From NCBI GenBank assembly GCA_945911015.1, contig CAMDZW010000026.1, positions 1 to 52,383 on the forward strand: 52,383 bases of DNA, in the 5' to 3' direction. A program made the translations under genes and the position numbers. Below are positions 36,534-45,811 of the stretch, in pieces (the stretch's first letter is position 1; the number at the start of each line of letters is the position of its first letter). The notes below the pieces were generated by a model. It made no database searches. It was not told the origin of the DNA and saw only the letters and a program-made list of their open reading frames with translations. This DNA is from an uncultured Propionibacteriaceae bacterium. GTDB lineage: Bacteria; Actinomycetota; Actinomycetes; Propionibacteriales; Propionibacteriaceae.

Positions 36534-36605
36534 AGCGCACTGACGGGTCACGTCAGCGCGCTAGGCAATGATGATCTTCACGGTGGTGGTCACCTGAGGA
36601 TCATA
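36534..36605 (-). promoter_or_regulatory. cimA promoter and attenuator leader
   Basis: TATGAT (36600-36605), five of six matches to the -10 consensus, lies six bases before the GTG of the mini-ORF, so transcription and translation would start together. After the mini-ORF a 12-bp hairpin (36534-36562, AGCGCGCTGACG with CGTCAGTGCGCT, one G-U pair, loop TGACC) includes the end of the stop codon. CCCGT in its loop and right arm could instead pair with ACGGG in the terminator's right arm, which would give a mutually exclusive antiterminator. This matches the layout of ribosome-controlled attenuation. Confidence 0.65.
36561..36593 (-). CDS. Ile/Thr leader peptide of cimA
   Basis: A 10-codon ORF encodes MTTTVKIIIA: three ACC Thr codons, then GTG, AAG, and ATC ATC ATT Ile codons, GCC and TAG. 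Three Ile codons in a row in a ten-codon ORF, directly upstream of an isoleucine-pathway gene and a T-run terminator, is the signature of a leader peptide. It starts with GTG and lacks a Shine-Dalgarno sequence, but the -10 spacing suggests a leaderless start. A second mini-ORF (ATG at 36604, MILR) overlaps it and is probably chance. Confidence 0.7.
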   Translation of the reverse strand: MTTTVKIIIA

Positions 36606-36624
36606 ACCCATTCGTACGAGAGGC

Positions 36625-37707
36625 TCACGCGACCCGGGTGGTCCAGCCATGGGTGTCCTCGGCGCGACCGTACTGGATGTCCAGCAGCCGTTGCCGCAAC
36701 CGGGCCGTGAACGGCTGGGCATCGGCCCCGGCGAGCGAGACCGTACGGTCAGCGGTCTTCAGGGCACCGATCGGGGTGATCGCTGCGGCCGTACCGCAGG
36801 CGAAGATTTCGTCGATCGAGCCGTCGGCGACCCCGTCGAGGAGTTCGGCGATCTCAACCGTACGTTCCACCGGTTCCAGCCCCAGGTCGGCGGCCAGGGT
36901 CAGCACCGAGTCCCGGGTGACTCCCTCCAGGATCGATCCGCTCAACGTCGGGGTGTGGAGCTCATTGCCCTTGACGAAGTAGAGGTTCATGCCTCCGAGT
37001 TCTTCGACATTCTTGCCGGTCTGCGCATCCGCGAAGAGCACCTGGTCGCAGCCGTGGTCGAAGGCCTCGGCCTGCGGCAGCAGCGAGGCGGCATAGTTCC
37101 CGCCGCACTTGGCCGCACCGGTGCCGCCAGGGGCTGCCCGCGAGTAGTCCTGCGAGACCCAGATGCTGACCGGCTTGATCCCGCCGGAGAAATAGGCCCC
37201 AGCCGGGGAGGCGATGACACAGTAGGTGACCGTCTGTGACGGCCGGACCCCCAGGAAGGTCTCGGAGGCGAACATGAACGGACGCACATAGAGACTGGTC
37301 TCTCCCCCGGTCGGGACCCAGGCCTCATCGGCGCGGACCAACTCGGAGACGCTGGTGATGAAGTCCTCGACGGGCAGCTCGGGCAGTGCCAGTCGGCGGG
37401 CGGACCGCTGCAGTCGTTCGGCATTCTTCTCCGGACGGAACATCCGCACCGAACCATCGGCCCACCGGTAGGCCTTCAGCCCCTCGAAGATCTCTTGGGC
37501 GTAGTGCAGCACCGCGGTGGCCGGGTCCAGCTGGAACGGCCCGTACGGAACGACCTTGTCGTCTCCCCACCCCTGGACATCGGTCCAGGTCGCCAGCGCC
37601 ATGTGGTCGGTGTAGAACTTGCCGAATCCTGGGTTGGCCAGAACCTGTTCACGGTCGGCTACAGGACGGGGCGACGGGTGCGGATGCCGTTCGAACTTCA
37701 AGGCCAT
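36625..37707 (-). CDS. ilvE: Branched-chain amino acid aminotransferase
   Basis: A 360-residue fold-type IV PLP aminotransferase: [26 protein letters not shown], the PLP lysine in [18 protein letters not shown], and [13 protein letters not shown]. It carries out the last step of Leu, Ile and Val synthesis. TAGCGT six bases before the ATG (37714-37719) suggests a leaderless transcript. It lies directly upstream of the cimA leader on the same strand and is divergent from leuB 92 bp away. Confidence 0.95.
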   Translation of the reverse strand: MALKFERHPHPSPRPVADREQVLANPGFGKFYTDHMALATWTDVQGWGDDKVVPYGPFQLDPATAVLHYAQEIFEGLKAYRWADGSVRMFRPEKNAERLQRSARRLALPELPVEDFITSVSELVRADEAWVPTGGETSLYVRPFMFASETFLGVRPSQTVTYCVIASPAGAYFSGGIKPVSIWVSQDYSRAAPGGTGAAKCGGNYAASLLPQAEAFDHGCDQVLFADAQTGKNVEELGGMNLYFVKGNELHTPTLSGSILEGVTRDSVLTLAADLGLEPVERTVEIAELLDGVADGSIDEIFACGTAAAITPIGALKTADRTVSLAGADAQPFTARLRQRLLDIQYGRAEDTHGWTTRVA

Positions 37708-37799
37708 GGTCGAACGCTAACACCTTCGGCGCGCCACATGGTGGGCCGTGGGATGAGATGGTCAGTGACCGGCATCGCAGACGCCATAGCCTGCCGAGC

Positions 37800-38894
37800 G
37801 TGTCAACTGAAGCGAACCCCTCAATCGCAGTGAACCCTGCGCACACGCCCACCATCGCAGTCATCGGTGGCGACGGTATCGGTCCCGAGGTGACCGCCGA
37901 AGCCGTCAAGGTGCTCCGCGCCGTGACCGGCCCTGAATCCTTCGATTTGGTCGAGCTGGATCTCGGCGCCGACCGGTGGAAGCGAACCGGTGAGGTCCTC
38001 ACCGATGCCGATCTGGAGGTCCTGGACCAGACTGACGCGATCCTGCTCGGCGCCGTCGGCGCAGCCCCGGGCGACACCGAGATCCCGTCCGGTCTGCTGG
38101 AGCGGGGTCTGCTGCTCAAGCTCCGCTTCGCCTTCGATCACTACGTCAACCTGCGCCCCAGCCGGCTCTACCCCGGTGTGGCCAGCCCGTTGTCGGACGC
38201 AGTGACCGCCGGCAAGGAGATCGACTTCGTCGTGGTCCGCGAGGGCACCGAGGGTCTCTACTGCGGCAACGGTGGCACCGTCCGCACCGGCACCGAGCAC
38301 GAGATCGCCACCGAGGTCAGCGTCAACACCGCCTATGGCGTGGAGCGGGTCGTGCGGGATGCCTTCGAGCGGGCGATCAAGCGCCGCAACAAGATCACCC
38401 TGGTCCACAAGCACAATGTGCTGGTCAATGCCGGCGGCCTGTGGCGTCGCATCTTCGAGACGGTTGCTGCAGAGTACCCACAGGTGGAGACCGACTACCT
38501 ACACGTCGACGCCGCAACGATCTTCCTGGTCACTGACCCGGCCCGCTTCGACGTCATCGTCACCGACAACCTGTTCGGCGACATCCTGACCGATGAGGCT
38601 GCCGCGATCACCGGCGGCATCGGGCTCGCCGCCAGCGGCAACATCAACCCTGACGGAGACCATCCCTCGATGTTCGAGCCGGTCCACGGTTCGGCACCCG
38701 ACATCGCCGGCAAGCAGATCGCCGATCCGACTGCGGCAATCCTGTCGGTCTCACTGATGTTGGAGCATCTCGGTCGTGAGGACGAGGCCAAGGCCGTCGC
38801 CGACGCCTGCTTCGCCGACATCACCGAACGGGGTGCCGCCCAGCGCAGCACCGCCGAGATCGGCGATGCGATCGCTGCCCGCGCGACCGCTTGA
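37800..38894 (+). CDS. leuB: 3-isopropylmalate dehydrogenase
   Basis: A 364-residue NAD-dependent beta-decarboxylating dehydrogenase: [81 protein letters not shown] and [13 protein letters not shown]. It also would oxidise 3-methylmalate in the citramalate route. I chose the GTG at 37800, with TAGCCT seven bases before it; a GTG at 37830 gives a 354-residue protein closer to the usual start. A strong terminator follows. Confidence 0.95.
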   Translation: MSTEANPSIAVNPAHTPTIAVIGGDGIGPEVTAEAVKVLRAVTGPESFDLVELDLGADRWKRTGEVLTDADLEVLDQTDAILLGAVGAAPGDTEIPSGLLERGLLLKLRFAFDHYVNLRPSRLYPGVASPLSDAVTAGKEIDFVVVREGTEGLYCGNGGTVRTGTEHEIATEVSVNTAYGVERVVRDAFERAIKRRNKITLVHKHNVLVNAGGLWRRIFETVAAEYPQVETDYLHVDAATIFLVTDPARFDVIVTDNLFGDILTDEAAAITGGIGLAASGNINPDGDHPSMFEPVHGSAPDIAGKQIADPTAAILSVSLMLEHLGREDEAKAVADACFADITERGAAQRSTAEIGDAIAARATA

Positions 38895-38907
38895 TCCCGT
38901 ACCGAAC

Positions 38908-38940
38908 AAGCCCTCGACCCCGTGATGGGGTCGAGGGCTT
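38908..38940. terminator. Terminator downstream of leuB
   Basis: A perfect 14-bp stem (AAGCCCTCGACCCC / GGGGTCGAGGGCTT) with a 5-nt loop lies 13 bp after the leuB stop. It can also end transcription of the small gene converging from the other side. Confidence 0.9.
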
Positions 38941-38973
38941 CATCGTTCTCGGGACCGGAGGTGGACCGGTCGG

Positions 38974-39105
38974 TCAGCGCTTGGCCACTCGGATGACCTG
39001 CGGGGCGACCGGGTGGCTGCGGCGCGCACGTCGGCGCGGCTTCTCCGGGGCCTGAGCGGTGCGCTCGGCCTCACTTCCCCACTGCTGCGGATACATCTCG
39101 TACAT
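38974..39105 (-). CDS. Small basic hypothetical protein
   Basis: A 43-residue ORF encoding MYEMYPQQWGSEAERTAQ, then a basic segment EKPRRRARRSHPVAPQVIRV and AKR. It is too short for usual gene calls but has a convincing upstream signal: TAGTAT (39113-39118) seven bases before the ATG in a conspicuous AT-rich patch, with no other gene to explain it. It ends 33 bp before the leuB terminator. The Arg-rich middle could bind nucleic acid. Function unknown. A second ATG nine bases downstream (MYPQQWG) is possible. Confidence 0.6.
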   Translation of the reverse strand: MYEMYPQQWGSEAERTAQAPEKPRRRARRSHPVAPQVIRVAKR

Positions 39106-39201
39106 GGGAAAAATACTAGGACGTCCGAGCATTTCTCCCCATCCCCTGCCCGGATGGCGAGATGCTGCCCGGCTGGCGACGGCGACAGCTTGACTGCACG
39201 G

Positions 39202-39765
39202 ATGAGCGCTCCCCCTGATGTCCCCGGCCTGGTCAGCAAGGCGCTGCGGATGAGTCTGGAGCGCGGCTACCTCCACGCGACCCGCACCGAGACCGGACGG
39301 TTGCTCGCCACGCTCGCGGCCAGTCGGACCGGGACCATCGCTGAGTGCGGTACGGGATGTGGCGTCGGCGCTGCGTGGTTGCGCACCGGCGCCCGGCCCG
39401 GAACCCGGGTGATCACCGCCGAACTCGACGGCGACCTGGCCCATTCGGTGATGGACATGTTCGCCACCGACGACATCGATGTGATCCACGCCGACTGGAC
39501 CACTCTGGCCGAACACGCTCCCTTTTCCCTGCTGTTCCTGGACGCAAGCTCGGCCAAGACCGCCCCCCGCGAACAGATCCTCGCCCTGGTCGAGGCTGGC
39601 GGATTCATCGTGGTCGACGACTTCACCCCGACCGCGAGCTGGCCCCCGCTGGCGAACGGCCGGGTCGACACCGTGCGGCAGGAGTGGTTGAGCGATCCGT
39701 CGCTGTCGAGTGTGGACATCATGGTCGCCGAGGACACGGCTGTGATCGTGGCCGTGCGGCGGTGA
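39202..39765 (+). CDS. O-methyltransferase-like SAM-dependent enzyme
   Basis: A 187-residue class I methyltransferase fold: TIAECGTGCGVGAAWL (SAM-binding glycine loop), VITAELDGDLAHSVMDMF, FSLLFLDASSAK, and FIVVDDFTP. It resembles family 3 O-methyltransferases (catechol/caffeoyl type) but is short and lacks a clear catalytic pattern. I chose the ATG at 39202; the frame is open to 39013. It is divergent from the small basic ORF. The substrate is unknown. Confidence 0.8.
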   Translation: MSAPPDVPGLVSKALRMSLERGYLHATRTETGRLLATLAASRTGTIAECGTGCGVGAAWLRTGARPGTRVITAELDGDLAHSVMDMFATDDIDVIHADWTTLAEHAPFSLLFLDASSAKTAPREQILALVEAGGFIVVDDFTPTASWPPLANGRVDTVRQEWLSDPSLSSVDIMVAEDTAVIVAVRR

Positions 39766-39846
39766 GACCGGCCGGACAGGTCACGGAATGGCTGCGAGTA
39801 CGATCGGCAGCTTGTCTGCTCTGATCCGGTCGGGCAGAGTGTTCGC

Positions 39847-40422
39847 GTGGTGAAGACTGCGCGAACCGTGCTCGACGAGCCTCGTCGACTGCCCAAGCCC
39901 CTCCGGATCCTGATCGGGATCGTGGTGATGGGGCTCTTCACAGCAGCCGCCCTCGGCTTCGTCCTCAAGCGGGCCGGCGACTGGGGCATCCCCTACTTCA
40001 GCTACACCGCGCCCGGCGGCACCATCTGCACCAACACGATCGACGGCCACAACTGCCCGTACGTGACCAAGGACGACTTCCAGCGCTGGAGCAACCTGGA
40101 CGTGCCCGAGGGCACCATGCTGCTGCGCGCCTCCTACGCCTCCGACCTGCTGTCCAGCACCATGTCAGCCACACTGCGGACCGACGCCGACCAGGCCGAG
40201 GACTTCCTTGCCCTGCTGACCGAGACCTTCGGCGACTGCCAGCCCGGCGGTGTCGAACCAGCCGAGCTCGACGGCTTCGACGAGCTCTGCATCGCCAACT
40301 CGGCCCGCGCCCGCGGCACTCAGGGCGTCTCCTTCACCCGCAGTTGGTCCTTCGCCACCGGGCTCAACGAGGACGGCCTGCGGGTCACCGTGCTGACCGT
40401 CGGGGTCATCGCCGAGGACTGA
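39847..40422 (+). CDS. Membrane-anchored hypothetical protein
   Basis: A 191-residue protein: a short basic cytosolic start, one membrane segment (ILIGIVVMGLFTAAALGFVL, about residues 21-40), and an extracytoplasmic domain of about 150 residues with four cysteines (ICTNTIDGHNCPY, FGDCQPGG, DELCIANS) that could form two disulfides. I do not recognise the family. Start GTG 39847 or the adjacent GTG 39850. CAGAGT six bases upstream is a possible weak -10. A hairpin terminator follows. Confidence 0.75.
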   Translation: MVKTARTVLDEPRRLPKPLRILIGIVVMGLFTAAALGFVLKRAGDWGIPYFSYTAPGGTICTNTIDGHNCPYVTKDDFQRWSNLDVPEGTMLLRASYASDLLSSTMSATLRTDADQAEDFLALLTETFGDCQPGGVEPAELDGFDELCIANSARARGTQGVSFTRSWSFATGLNEDGLRVTVLTVGVIAED

Positions 40423-40465
40423 TCACAGCCCCCACGTCGACCGGCGCGCGGACCGGGCATGCAAA

Positions 40466-40494
40466 CGGCCCACCGGGATGATCCCAGTGGGCCG
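40466..40494. terminator. Bidirectional terminator between 39847 gene and ilvC
   Basis: CGGCCCAC / GTGGGCCG arms enclose an inner GGGA/TCCC hairpin. It lies between two convergent genes, 14 bp after the ilvC stop on the minus strand. There is no T tract. Confidence 0.75.
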
Positions 40495-40508
40495 CGCAGG
40501 TCGAACAC

Positions 40509-41606
<1,098 letters not shown>

Positions 41607-42122
41607 TCATGCCTCGTTGCGGTTGGCCCGCAGTGCGCGGTCCGAAATCGAGCGGGTTCCCCGCCCGATTGCGACCACACCGGACTGGACCAGCTCGCGG
41701 ACCCCGTACGGTTCCAGGATCTTCAGCAACATGTCGACACGTTCGGGTGCTCCGACCGCCTCGATGGTCACACTTTCGGGGGTGATGTCGACCGCCTTGG
41801 CCTGGAACAGCTGGACGACGTCCAGCACCTGACCACGGGTGGTCTGGTCGGCACGGACCTTGATCAGCACCAGCTGCCGCCGGGCGGCGTCACTCTCCAG
41901 CTGGACGATCTTGAGGACCTCGATCAGCTTGTTGAGCTGCTTGGTCAGCTGTTCGAGCACTTCGTCGTCGACGTTGACCACCAGGGTGATCCGCGAGACG
42001 GTGGGGTGCTCGGTCGGTCCGACGGCGAGGGACTCGATGTTGAAGCCACGGCGGGCGAACAGGCCGGCGACCCGAGTGAGGACACCGGGCTTGTTCTCCA
42101 CCAACACGCTCAGGGTGCGCAT
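41607..42122 (-). CDS. ilvN: Acetolactate synthase small (regulatory) subunit
   Basis: A 171-residue regulatory subunit: N-terminal ACT domain RTLSVLVENKPGVLTRVAGL, FARRGFNIESLAVG, and a C-terminal ALS_ss domain with VDITPESVTIEA. It stabilises IlvB and confers feedback inhibition by branched-chain amino acids. The ATG lies one base after the ilvB stop. Confidence 0.96.
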   Translation of the reverse strand: MRTLSVLVENKPGVLTRVAGLFARRGFNIESLAVGPTEHPTVSRITLVVNVDDEVLEQLTKQLNKLIEVLKIVQLESDAARRQLVLIKVRADQTTRGQVLDVVQLFQAKAVDITPESVTIEAVGAPERVDMLLKILEPYGVRELVQSGVVAIGRGTRSISDRALRANRNEA

Positions 42123-42123
42123 G

Positions 42124-43935
42124 TCACAGCTCCTCTTCGTCCCAGACCGGGGCCATGTCCCGGGCGATCTTGATCTCGTCGTTGCCGGTGCCGGCCGCGA
42201 CCATCGGCCACACCATTGCGTCCTTGTTGACGGAGAACTCGACCACGACCGGGCGGTCGTTGATCGACAGCGCCTGTTCGATGACCGGGTCGACCTGGTC
42301 GACGGTCTCGGCCCGCAGACCGACACAGCCCATCGCCTCGGCCAGCTTGGGGAAGTCTGGGACGCGGTTGGTCTTGAGGTCGGTGTTGGAGTAGCGGCCC
42401 TCGTAGAACAGGGTCTGCCACTGACGCACCATGCCCAGCGACTGGTTGTTGATCACCGCAATCTTGACCGGGATGCCTTCCACCGCGCAGGTGACGAGTT
42501 CCTGATTGGTCATCTGGAAGCAGCCGTCGCCGTCGATACCCCACACCACGGAGTCGGGTCGGCCGACCTTGGCTCCCATGGCGGCAGGCACGCAGTAACC
42601 CATCGTGCCGGCACCACCGGAGTTGAGCCAGTGGCTGGGGTGTTCGAAGGGCAGGAAGTGCGCAGCCCACATCTGATGCTGTCCCACGCCGGCGGCATAG
42701 TAGGCGTCGGGGCCGGTCAGCTCTCCGATCCGCTTGATCACCTGCTGTGGCGACAGCGAACCGTCCTCAGGCAGGTCGTAGCCGGTCGGGTAGCGGCGGC
42801 GCAGTTCCTTCAGGTAGCTGACCCACGGGTCGAGCGGATGCAGTTCCTGCTCCTGCAGGCGTCCGATGAGTTCCTCGATGGCGTCCTTGCAGTCGCCCAC
42901 GATCGGCACATCGGCGGTCCGGTTCTTCGAGATCTCGGCCGGGTCGATGTCGACGTGGATGACCTTGGCACCGGGAGCAAAGCTGTCCAACTGCCCGGTC
43001 ACCCGGTCGTCGAAGCGAGCCCCCAACGAGATCAGCAGGTCGCTGCGCTGCAGCGCGCCGACGGCCGAGACCGAACCGTGCATGCCGGGCATGCCCATGT
43101 GCAGGTCGTGCGAGTCGGGGAAGGCGCCACGTGCCATCAAGGTGGTGATCACCGGGATCCCGGTCAGTTCGACCAGTTTCCGCAGTTGTGCTGCGGCGCC
43201 TGACTTGACCACTCCGCCGCCGACATAGAACACCGGCCGGGTTGCGGCGGCGATCAGTTTGGCGGCTTCGCGCACTTGCTTGCCGTGCGGCTTGCTGACC
43301 GGGCGGTAGCCCGGCAGGTCGAGGTGGGTGGGCCAGACGAAGTCGGTCGAGGCCTGCAGGGCGTCCTTGGTGATGTCGACCAGGACCGGACCGGGGCGCC
43401 CGGTGGAAGCAATGTGGAAGGCCGAGGCGATCGCGTGCGCGATCTCGGAAGGGTCCCTGACCAGGAAGTTGTGTTTGGTGATCGGCAGGGTGATGCCGCA
43501 GATGTCAGCTTCCTGGAAGCCGTCGGTCCCGATCAGGTTGCTGTGGACCTGACCGGTGATGGCCACCATCGGCACCGAGTCCATGTGGGCGTCGGCCAGC
43601 GGGGTGACCAGGTTGGTGGCCCCGGGGCCAGAGGTGGCCATGCACACGCCGACCTCCCCGGTGGCCACGGCATAGCCCTCGGCGGCATGTCCGGCGCCCT
43701 GTTCGTGGCGCACCAGGATGTGGCGCACGGTCTTGGAGTCGAACAGCGGGTCATAGGCCGGCAGGATGGCTCCGCCGGGGATGCCGAAGACGTTGCGGGC
43801 GCCGACCTCCTCGAGGGACCGTACAAGCGCCTGCGAGCCGGTGATCGGCTCAACGGTGGGGTTGGCTCCCGCTGCCGCACCGGGTGGTGCGGGCACGGCG
43901 GGATGCCCCGGACGGGCTTCCTGCAGGTCCTTCAT
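42124..43935 (-). CDS. ilvB: Acetolactate synthase large (catalytic) subunit
   Basis: A 603-residue TPP enzyme: [18 protein letters not shown] (catalytic Glu), [20 protein letters not shown], a central FAD-type domain ([14 protein letters not shown]), and the TPP motif [16 protein letters not shown]. It condenses pyruvate with pyruvate or 2-oxobutyrate. Start ATG at 43935 with AAAGG seven bases upstream. The first ~30 residues are Pro/Ala-rich. Upstream lies a leader with a short peptide and terminator (43987-44089). Confidence 0.96.
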   Translation of the reverse strand: MKDLQEARPGHPAVPAPPGAAAGANPTVEPITGSQALVRSLEEVGARNVFGIPGGAILPAYDPLFDSKTVRHILVRHEQGAGHAAEGYAVATGEVGVCMATSGPGATNLVTPLADAHMDSVPMVAITGQVHSNLIGTDGFQEADICGITLPITKHNFLVRDPSEIAHAIASAFHIASTGRPGPVLVDITKDALQASTDFVWPTHLDLPGYRPVSKPHGKQVREAAKLIAAATRPVFYVGGGVVKSGAAAQLRKLVELTGIPVITTLMARGAFPDSHDLHMGMPGMHGSVSAVGALQRSDLLISLGARFDDRVTGQLDSFAPGAKVIHVDIDPAEISKNRTADVPIVGDCKDAIEELIGRLQEQELHPLDPWVSYLKELRRRYPTGYDLPEDGSLSPQQVIKRIGELTGPDAYYAAGVGQHQMWAAHFLPFEHPSHWLNSGGAGTMGYCVPAAMGAKVGRPDSVVWGIDGDGCFQMTNQELVTCAVEGIPVKIAVINNQSLGMVRQWQTLFYEGRYSNTDLKTNRVPDFPKLAEAMGCVGLRAETVDQVDPVIEQALSINDRPVVVEFSVNKDAMVWPMVAAGTGNDEIKIARDMAPVWDEEEL

Positions 43936-43986
43936 CTGTCGACCTTTCTGATGTCGAGTGGAACGTCAGCCACTGCCGTACTGCAA

Positions 43987-44019
43987 CAAAAAACCCTCGC
44001 TGCGCGAGCAGACGAGGGT
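43987..44019 (-). terminator. Attenuator terminator before ilvB
   Basis: On the minus strand ACCCTCG pairs with CGAGGGT, extended by an inner CTGC/GCAG stem, and a run of six T follows. It ends 51 bp before the ilvB start and lies after the leader ORF, so readthrough must be controlled for ilvBNC to be expressed. Confidence 0.85.
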
Positions 44020-44041
44020 GCGTGCCGTTCGAGTGCGAGAC

Positions 44042-44089
44042 TCAAGCGACACGCTTGGTGAGTACGAGAAAGTGGTGACGGTGATGCAC
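44042..44089 (-). CDS. Leu/Val leader peptide of ilvBNC
   Basis: A 15-codon ORF encoding MHHRHHFLVLTKRVA, start GTG, stop TGA. It holds CTC GTA CTC (Leu-Val-Leu) plus a later GTC Val, then a short AAGCG/CGCTT hairpin (44044-44056) over its last codons. Placement just upstream of a T-run terminator before ilvB is diagnostic of translational attenuation, which is established for actinobacterial ilvB leaders. A GGA lies three bases before the GTG. The Ile codon is missing, so Leu and Val would be sensed. Confidence 0.7.
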   Translation of the reverse strand: MHHRHHFLVLTKRVA

Positions 44090-44170
44090 GAGTCCAGCTT
44101 CTCCCCCATTGGCAGTTCCGTCAACCCCCACACCCATAGCGGTCTCAAGATACGGACATGCGTCTCAAAA

Positions 44171-45385
44171 CTAGGATGCCCGAGTATCTCGGTCACGCAA
44201 CAGGTGGACCGCCACCTGCACCACCAGCACGACAGCAAGCACCGGTCCAAGGTTGGCAATGAGCTGCTGTCCGGCGTTGTAGCTCTCAGCCGCCCCTGAC
44301 CCGTACGGCAACACCGACAAAGGCAGGCAGGCCGACACCCACAGGGTCAGCGTTCCGGCCAGGATCCGGGTCAGCGTGGGGAGCTTGGTCGACACGGCCA
44401 CCGCCACGCCGAGCGGCAGCACCCACACCCAGTGGTGGGTCCACGACAGTGGCGAGGCCAGGCAGGTGGCGATGCCGCCCAGGGCCAGGGCGAACCCCTT
44501 CTCGCCCTTGCGCCACCAATGGATCCCGACGGCCACGGCCAACAACGCCACCACAGCTGCGATCGCCAGGCCGATGACGGTGGCGGGAAGACCGGCCCCC
44601 AACAGTCGGCTCGTGACGCCGACCAGCGACTGGTTGCCCACATACTGCGGCCCGGAGGTCTTCGCATCACCGGAGAGCAGTCCGGTGAAGAACGACACGG
44701 TCCCCTCCCACATGATCACCGCTCCGATGACGGTGAGCACGATGAAGGTGATGGTTCCGGTGAGGAAGGCCCGCCTGCGGCCGAGGAACAACAAGAAGAC
44801 CAGGAACAGCAGCGGGGTCAGCTTGATCGCGGCCGCCAGCCCGATCAGCGTGCCCTGCGGGATCAGCCGCCGCCGCAGACTGCCGTCGGCGCGCACCCGA
44901 TCGGGGAGCAGGTCAGCGATCACCAGGAACATCAACAACGTGTTGACCTGGCCGTAACCGATGGTGGTGCGGATCGGCTCCATGGCCACGATGACACAGG
45001 CCGAGATGACGGCCAGCGCGACGCCGCGCGGCACCCGAAGGCGTACCAGAACGGCGTTCTGGGCCGCCACCAGCAAACCAGTCCAGATCAGTTGCCACAA
45101 CAGATAGGGCCCCAGCACCAACGGGACCATCAGGATCGCCGCGATCGGCGGGTAGATGAACCACAGCCCGATCGGTGTCTGCGTCTGGTAGATGTCGCCA
45201 CCGGCGAGCATGTCCTGCACCGCGAGGACATAGACCTCGAGGTCAGTCGTCTGCGGTACCCAGGGGATGGCCGTACCGTCACGGATCACCCAGGGCAACA
45301 GGACCAGGGCAACGAGGTACGCAGGGACGAACTCGACCAGCCATCGGGCCAGTCGACGGACACGCAACGGGGTCCGACTACTCAC
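44171..45385 (-). CDS. Membrane glycosyltransferase, GT87 type
   Basis: A 404-residue protein with about nine to ten membrane segments and the GT87/DUF2029 pattern: TDLEVYVLAVQDMLAGGDIY with the catalytic Asp after the first segment, FIYPPIAAIL, and SPLSWTHHWVW near residue 310. Relatives include PimE and other polyprenyl-phosphate-mannose transferases of actinobacterial lipoglycans. The donor and acceptor are inferred only. It overlaps the HIT gene in ATGA. Its end lies 80 bp from the ilvB leader. Confidence 0.87.
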   Translation of the reverse strand: MSSRTPLRVRRLARWLVEFVPAYLVALVLLPWVIRDGTAIPWVPQTTDLEVYVLAVQDMLAGGDIYQTQTPIGLWFIYPPIAAILMVPLVLGPYLLWQLIWTGLLVAAQNAVLVRLRVPRGVALAVISACVIVAMEPIRTTIGYGQVNTLLMFLVIADLLPDRVRADGSLRRRLIPQGTLIGLAAAIKLTPLLFLVFLLFLGRRRAFLTGTITFIVLTVIGAVIMWEGTVSFFTGLLSGDAKTSGPQYVGNQSLVGVTSRLLGAGLPATVIGLAIAAVVALLAVAVGIHWWRKGEKGFALALGGIATCLASPLSWTHHWVWVLPLGVAVAVSTKLPTLTRILAGTLTLWVSACLPLSVLPYGSGAAESYNAGQQLIANLGPVLAVVLVVQVAVHLLRDRDTRAS

Positions 45386-45810
45386 GCAAGCTCCGCCAGG
45401 ACGGCGTCAAGGGCAGCGGGCGAGTGGTCCGCATCGGTGGTGAAGACCGACCGCACTCCCGGAGCCGACGCATAGCGCGGGACCACATGGACGTGGAGGT
45501 GGAAGACCTCCTGCCCGGCAACCGCGCCCGCGGAGGAGACGATGTTGACCCCGTCACAGCCGAGCCTGTCGGTCAACAGTTCGGCGACATGTTCGACCGC
45601 GGGAGCAATGTCGGCCAGGGCACCATGGGCCTGGCGGACATCGACGACGTGGGTACGGGGAATGACCAGCGTGTGCCCGCGGTGCCAGGGTGCGAGATCG
45701 AGGAAGGCCACAGCCTCGTCGTCGCTGTGCACGGTCCGCGAGCCGACCTCGCCGGCGACGATCTTGCAGAAGATGCAGTCAGGATCAGTGATCCGAGCAC
45801 GGTCGTTCAT
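45382..45810 (-). CDS. HIT family protein
   Basis: A 142-residue histidine-triad nucleotide hydrolase/transferase: CIFCKIVAGEVGS near the N-terminus, AFLDLAPWHRGHTLVIPRTH, and the HIT motif HLHVHVVPR. Family members cleave nucleoside phosphoramidates or AMP derivatives. AGGAG lies seven bases before the ATG, inside the end of the dehydrogenase gene, one base beyond its stop. It overlaps the glycosyltransferase start by four bases. Confidence 0.93.
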   Translation of the reverse strand: MNDRARITDPDCIFCKIVAGEVGSRTVHSDDEAVAFLDLAPWHRGHTLVIPRTHVVDVRQAHGALADIAPAVEHVAELLTDRLGCDGVNIVSSAGAVAGQEVFHLHVHVVPRYASAPGVRSVFTTDADHSPAALDAVLAELA

Positions 45811-45811
45811 C

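Noticed and set aside
36590-36604. Mini-ORF encoding MILR overlapping the cimA leader peptide.
   Set aside because: Its ATG lies inside the proposed -10 hexamer, so it would not be in the transcript.
36457-36624. A T-box riboswitch upstream of cimA.
   Set aside because: The region is only about 170 bp, lacks the conserved T-box sequence, and the Ile-codon mini-ORF with terminator explains it better.
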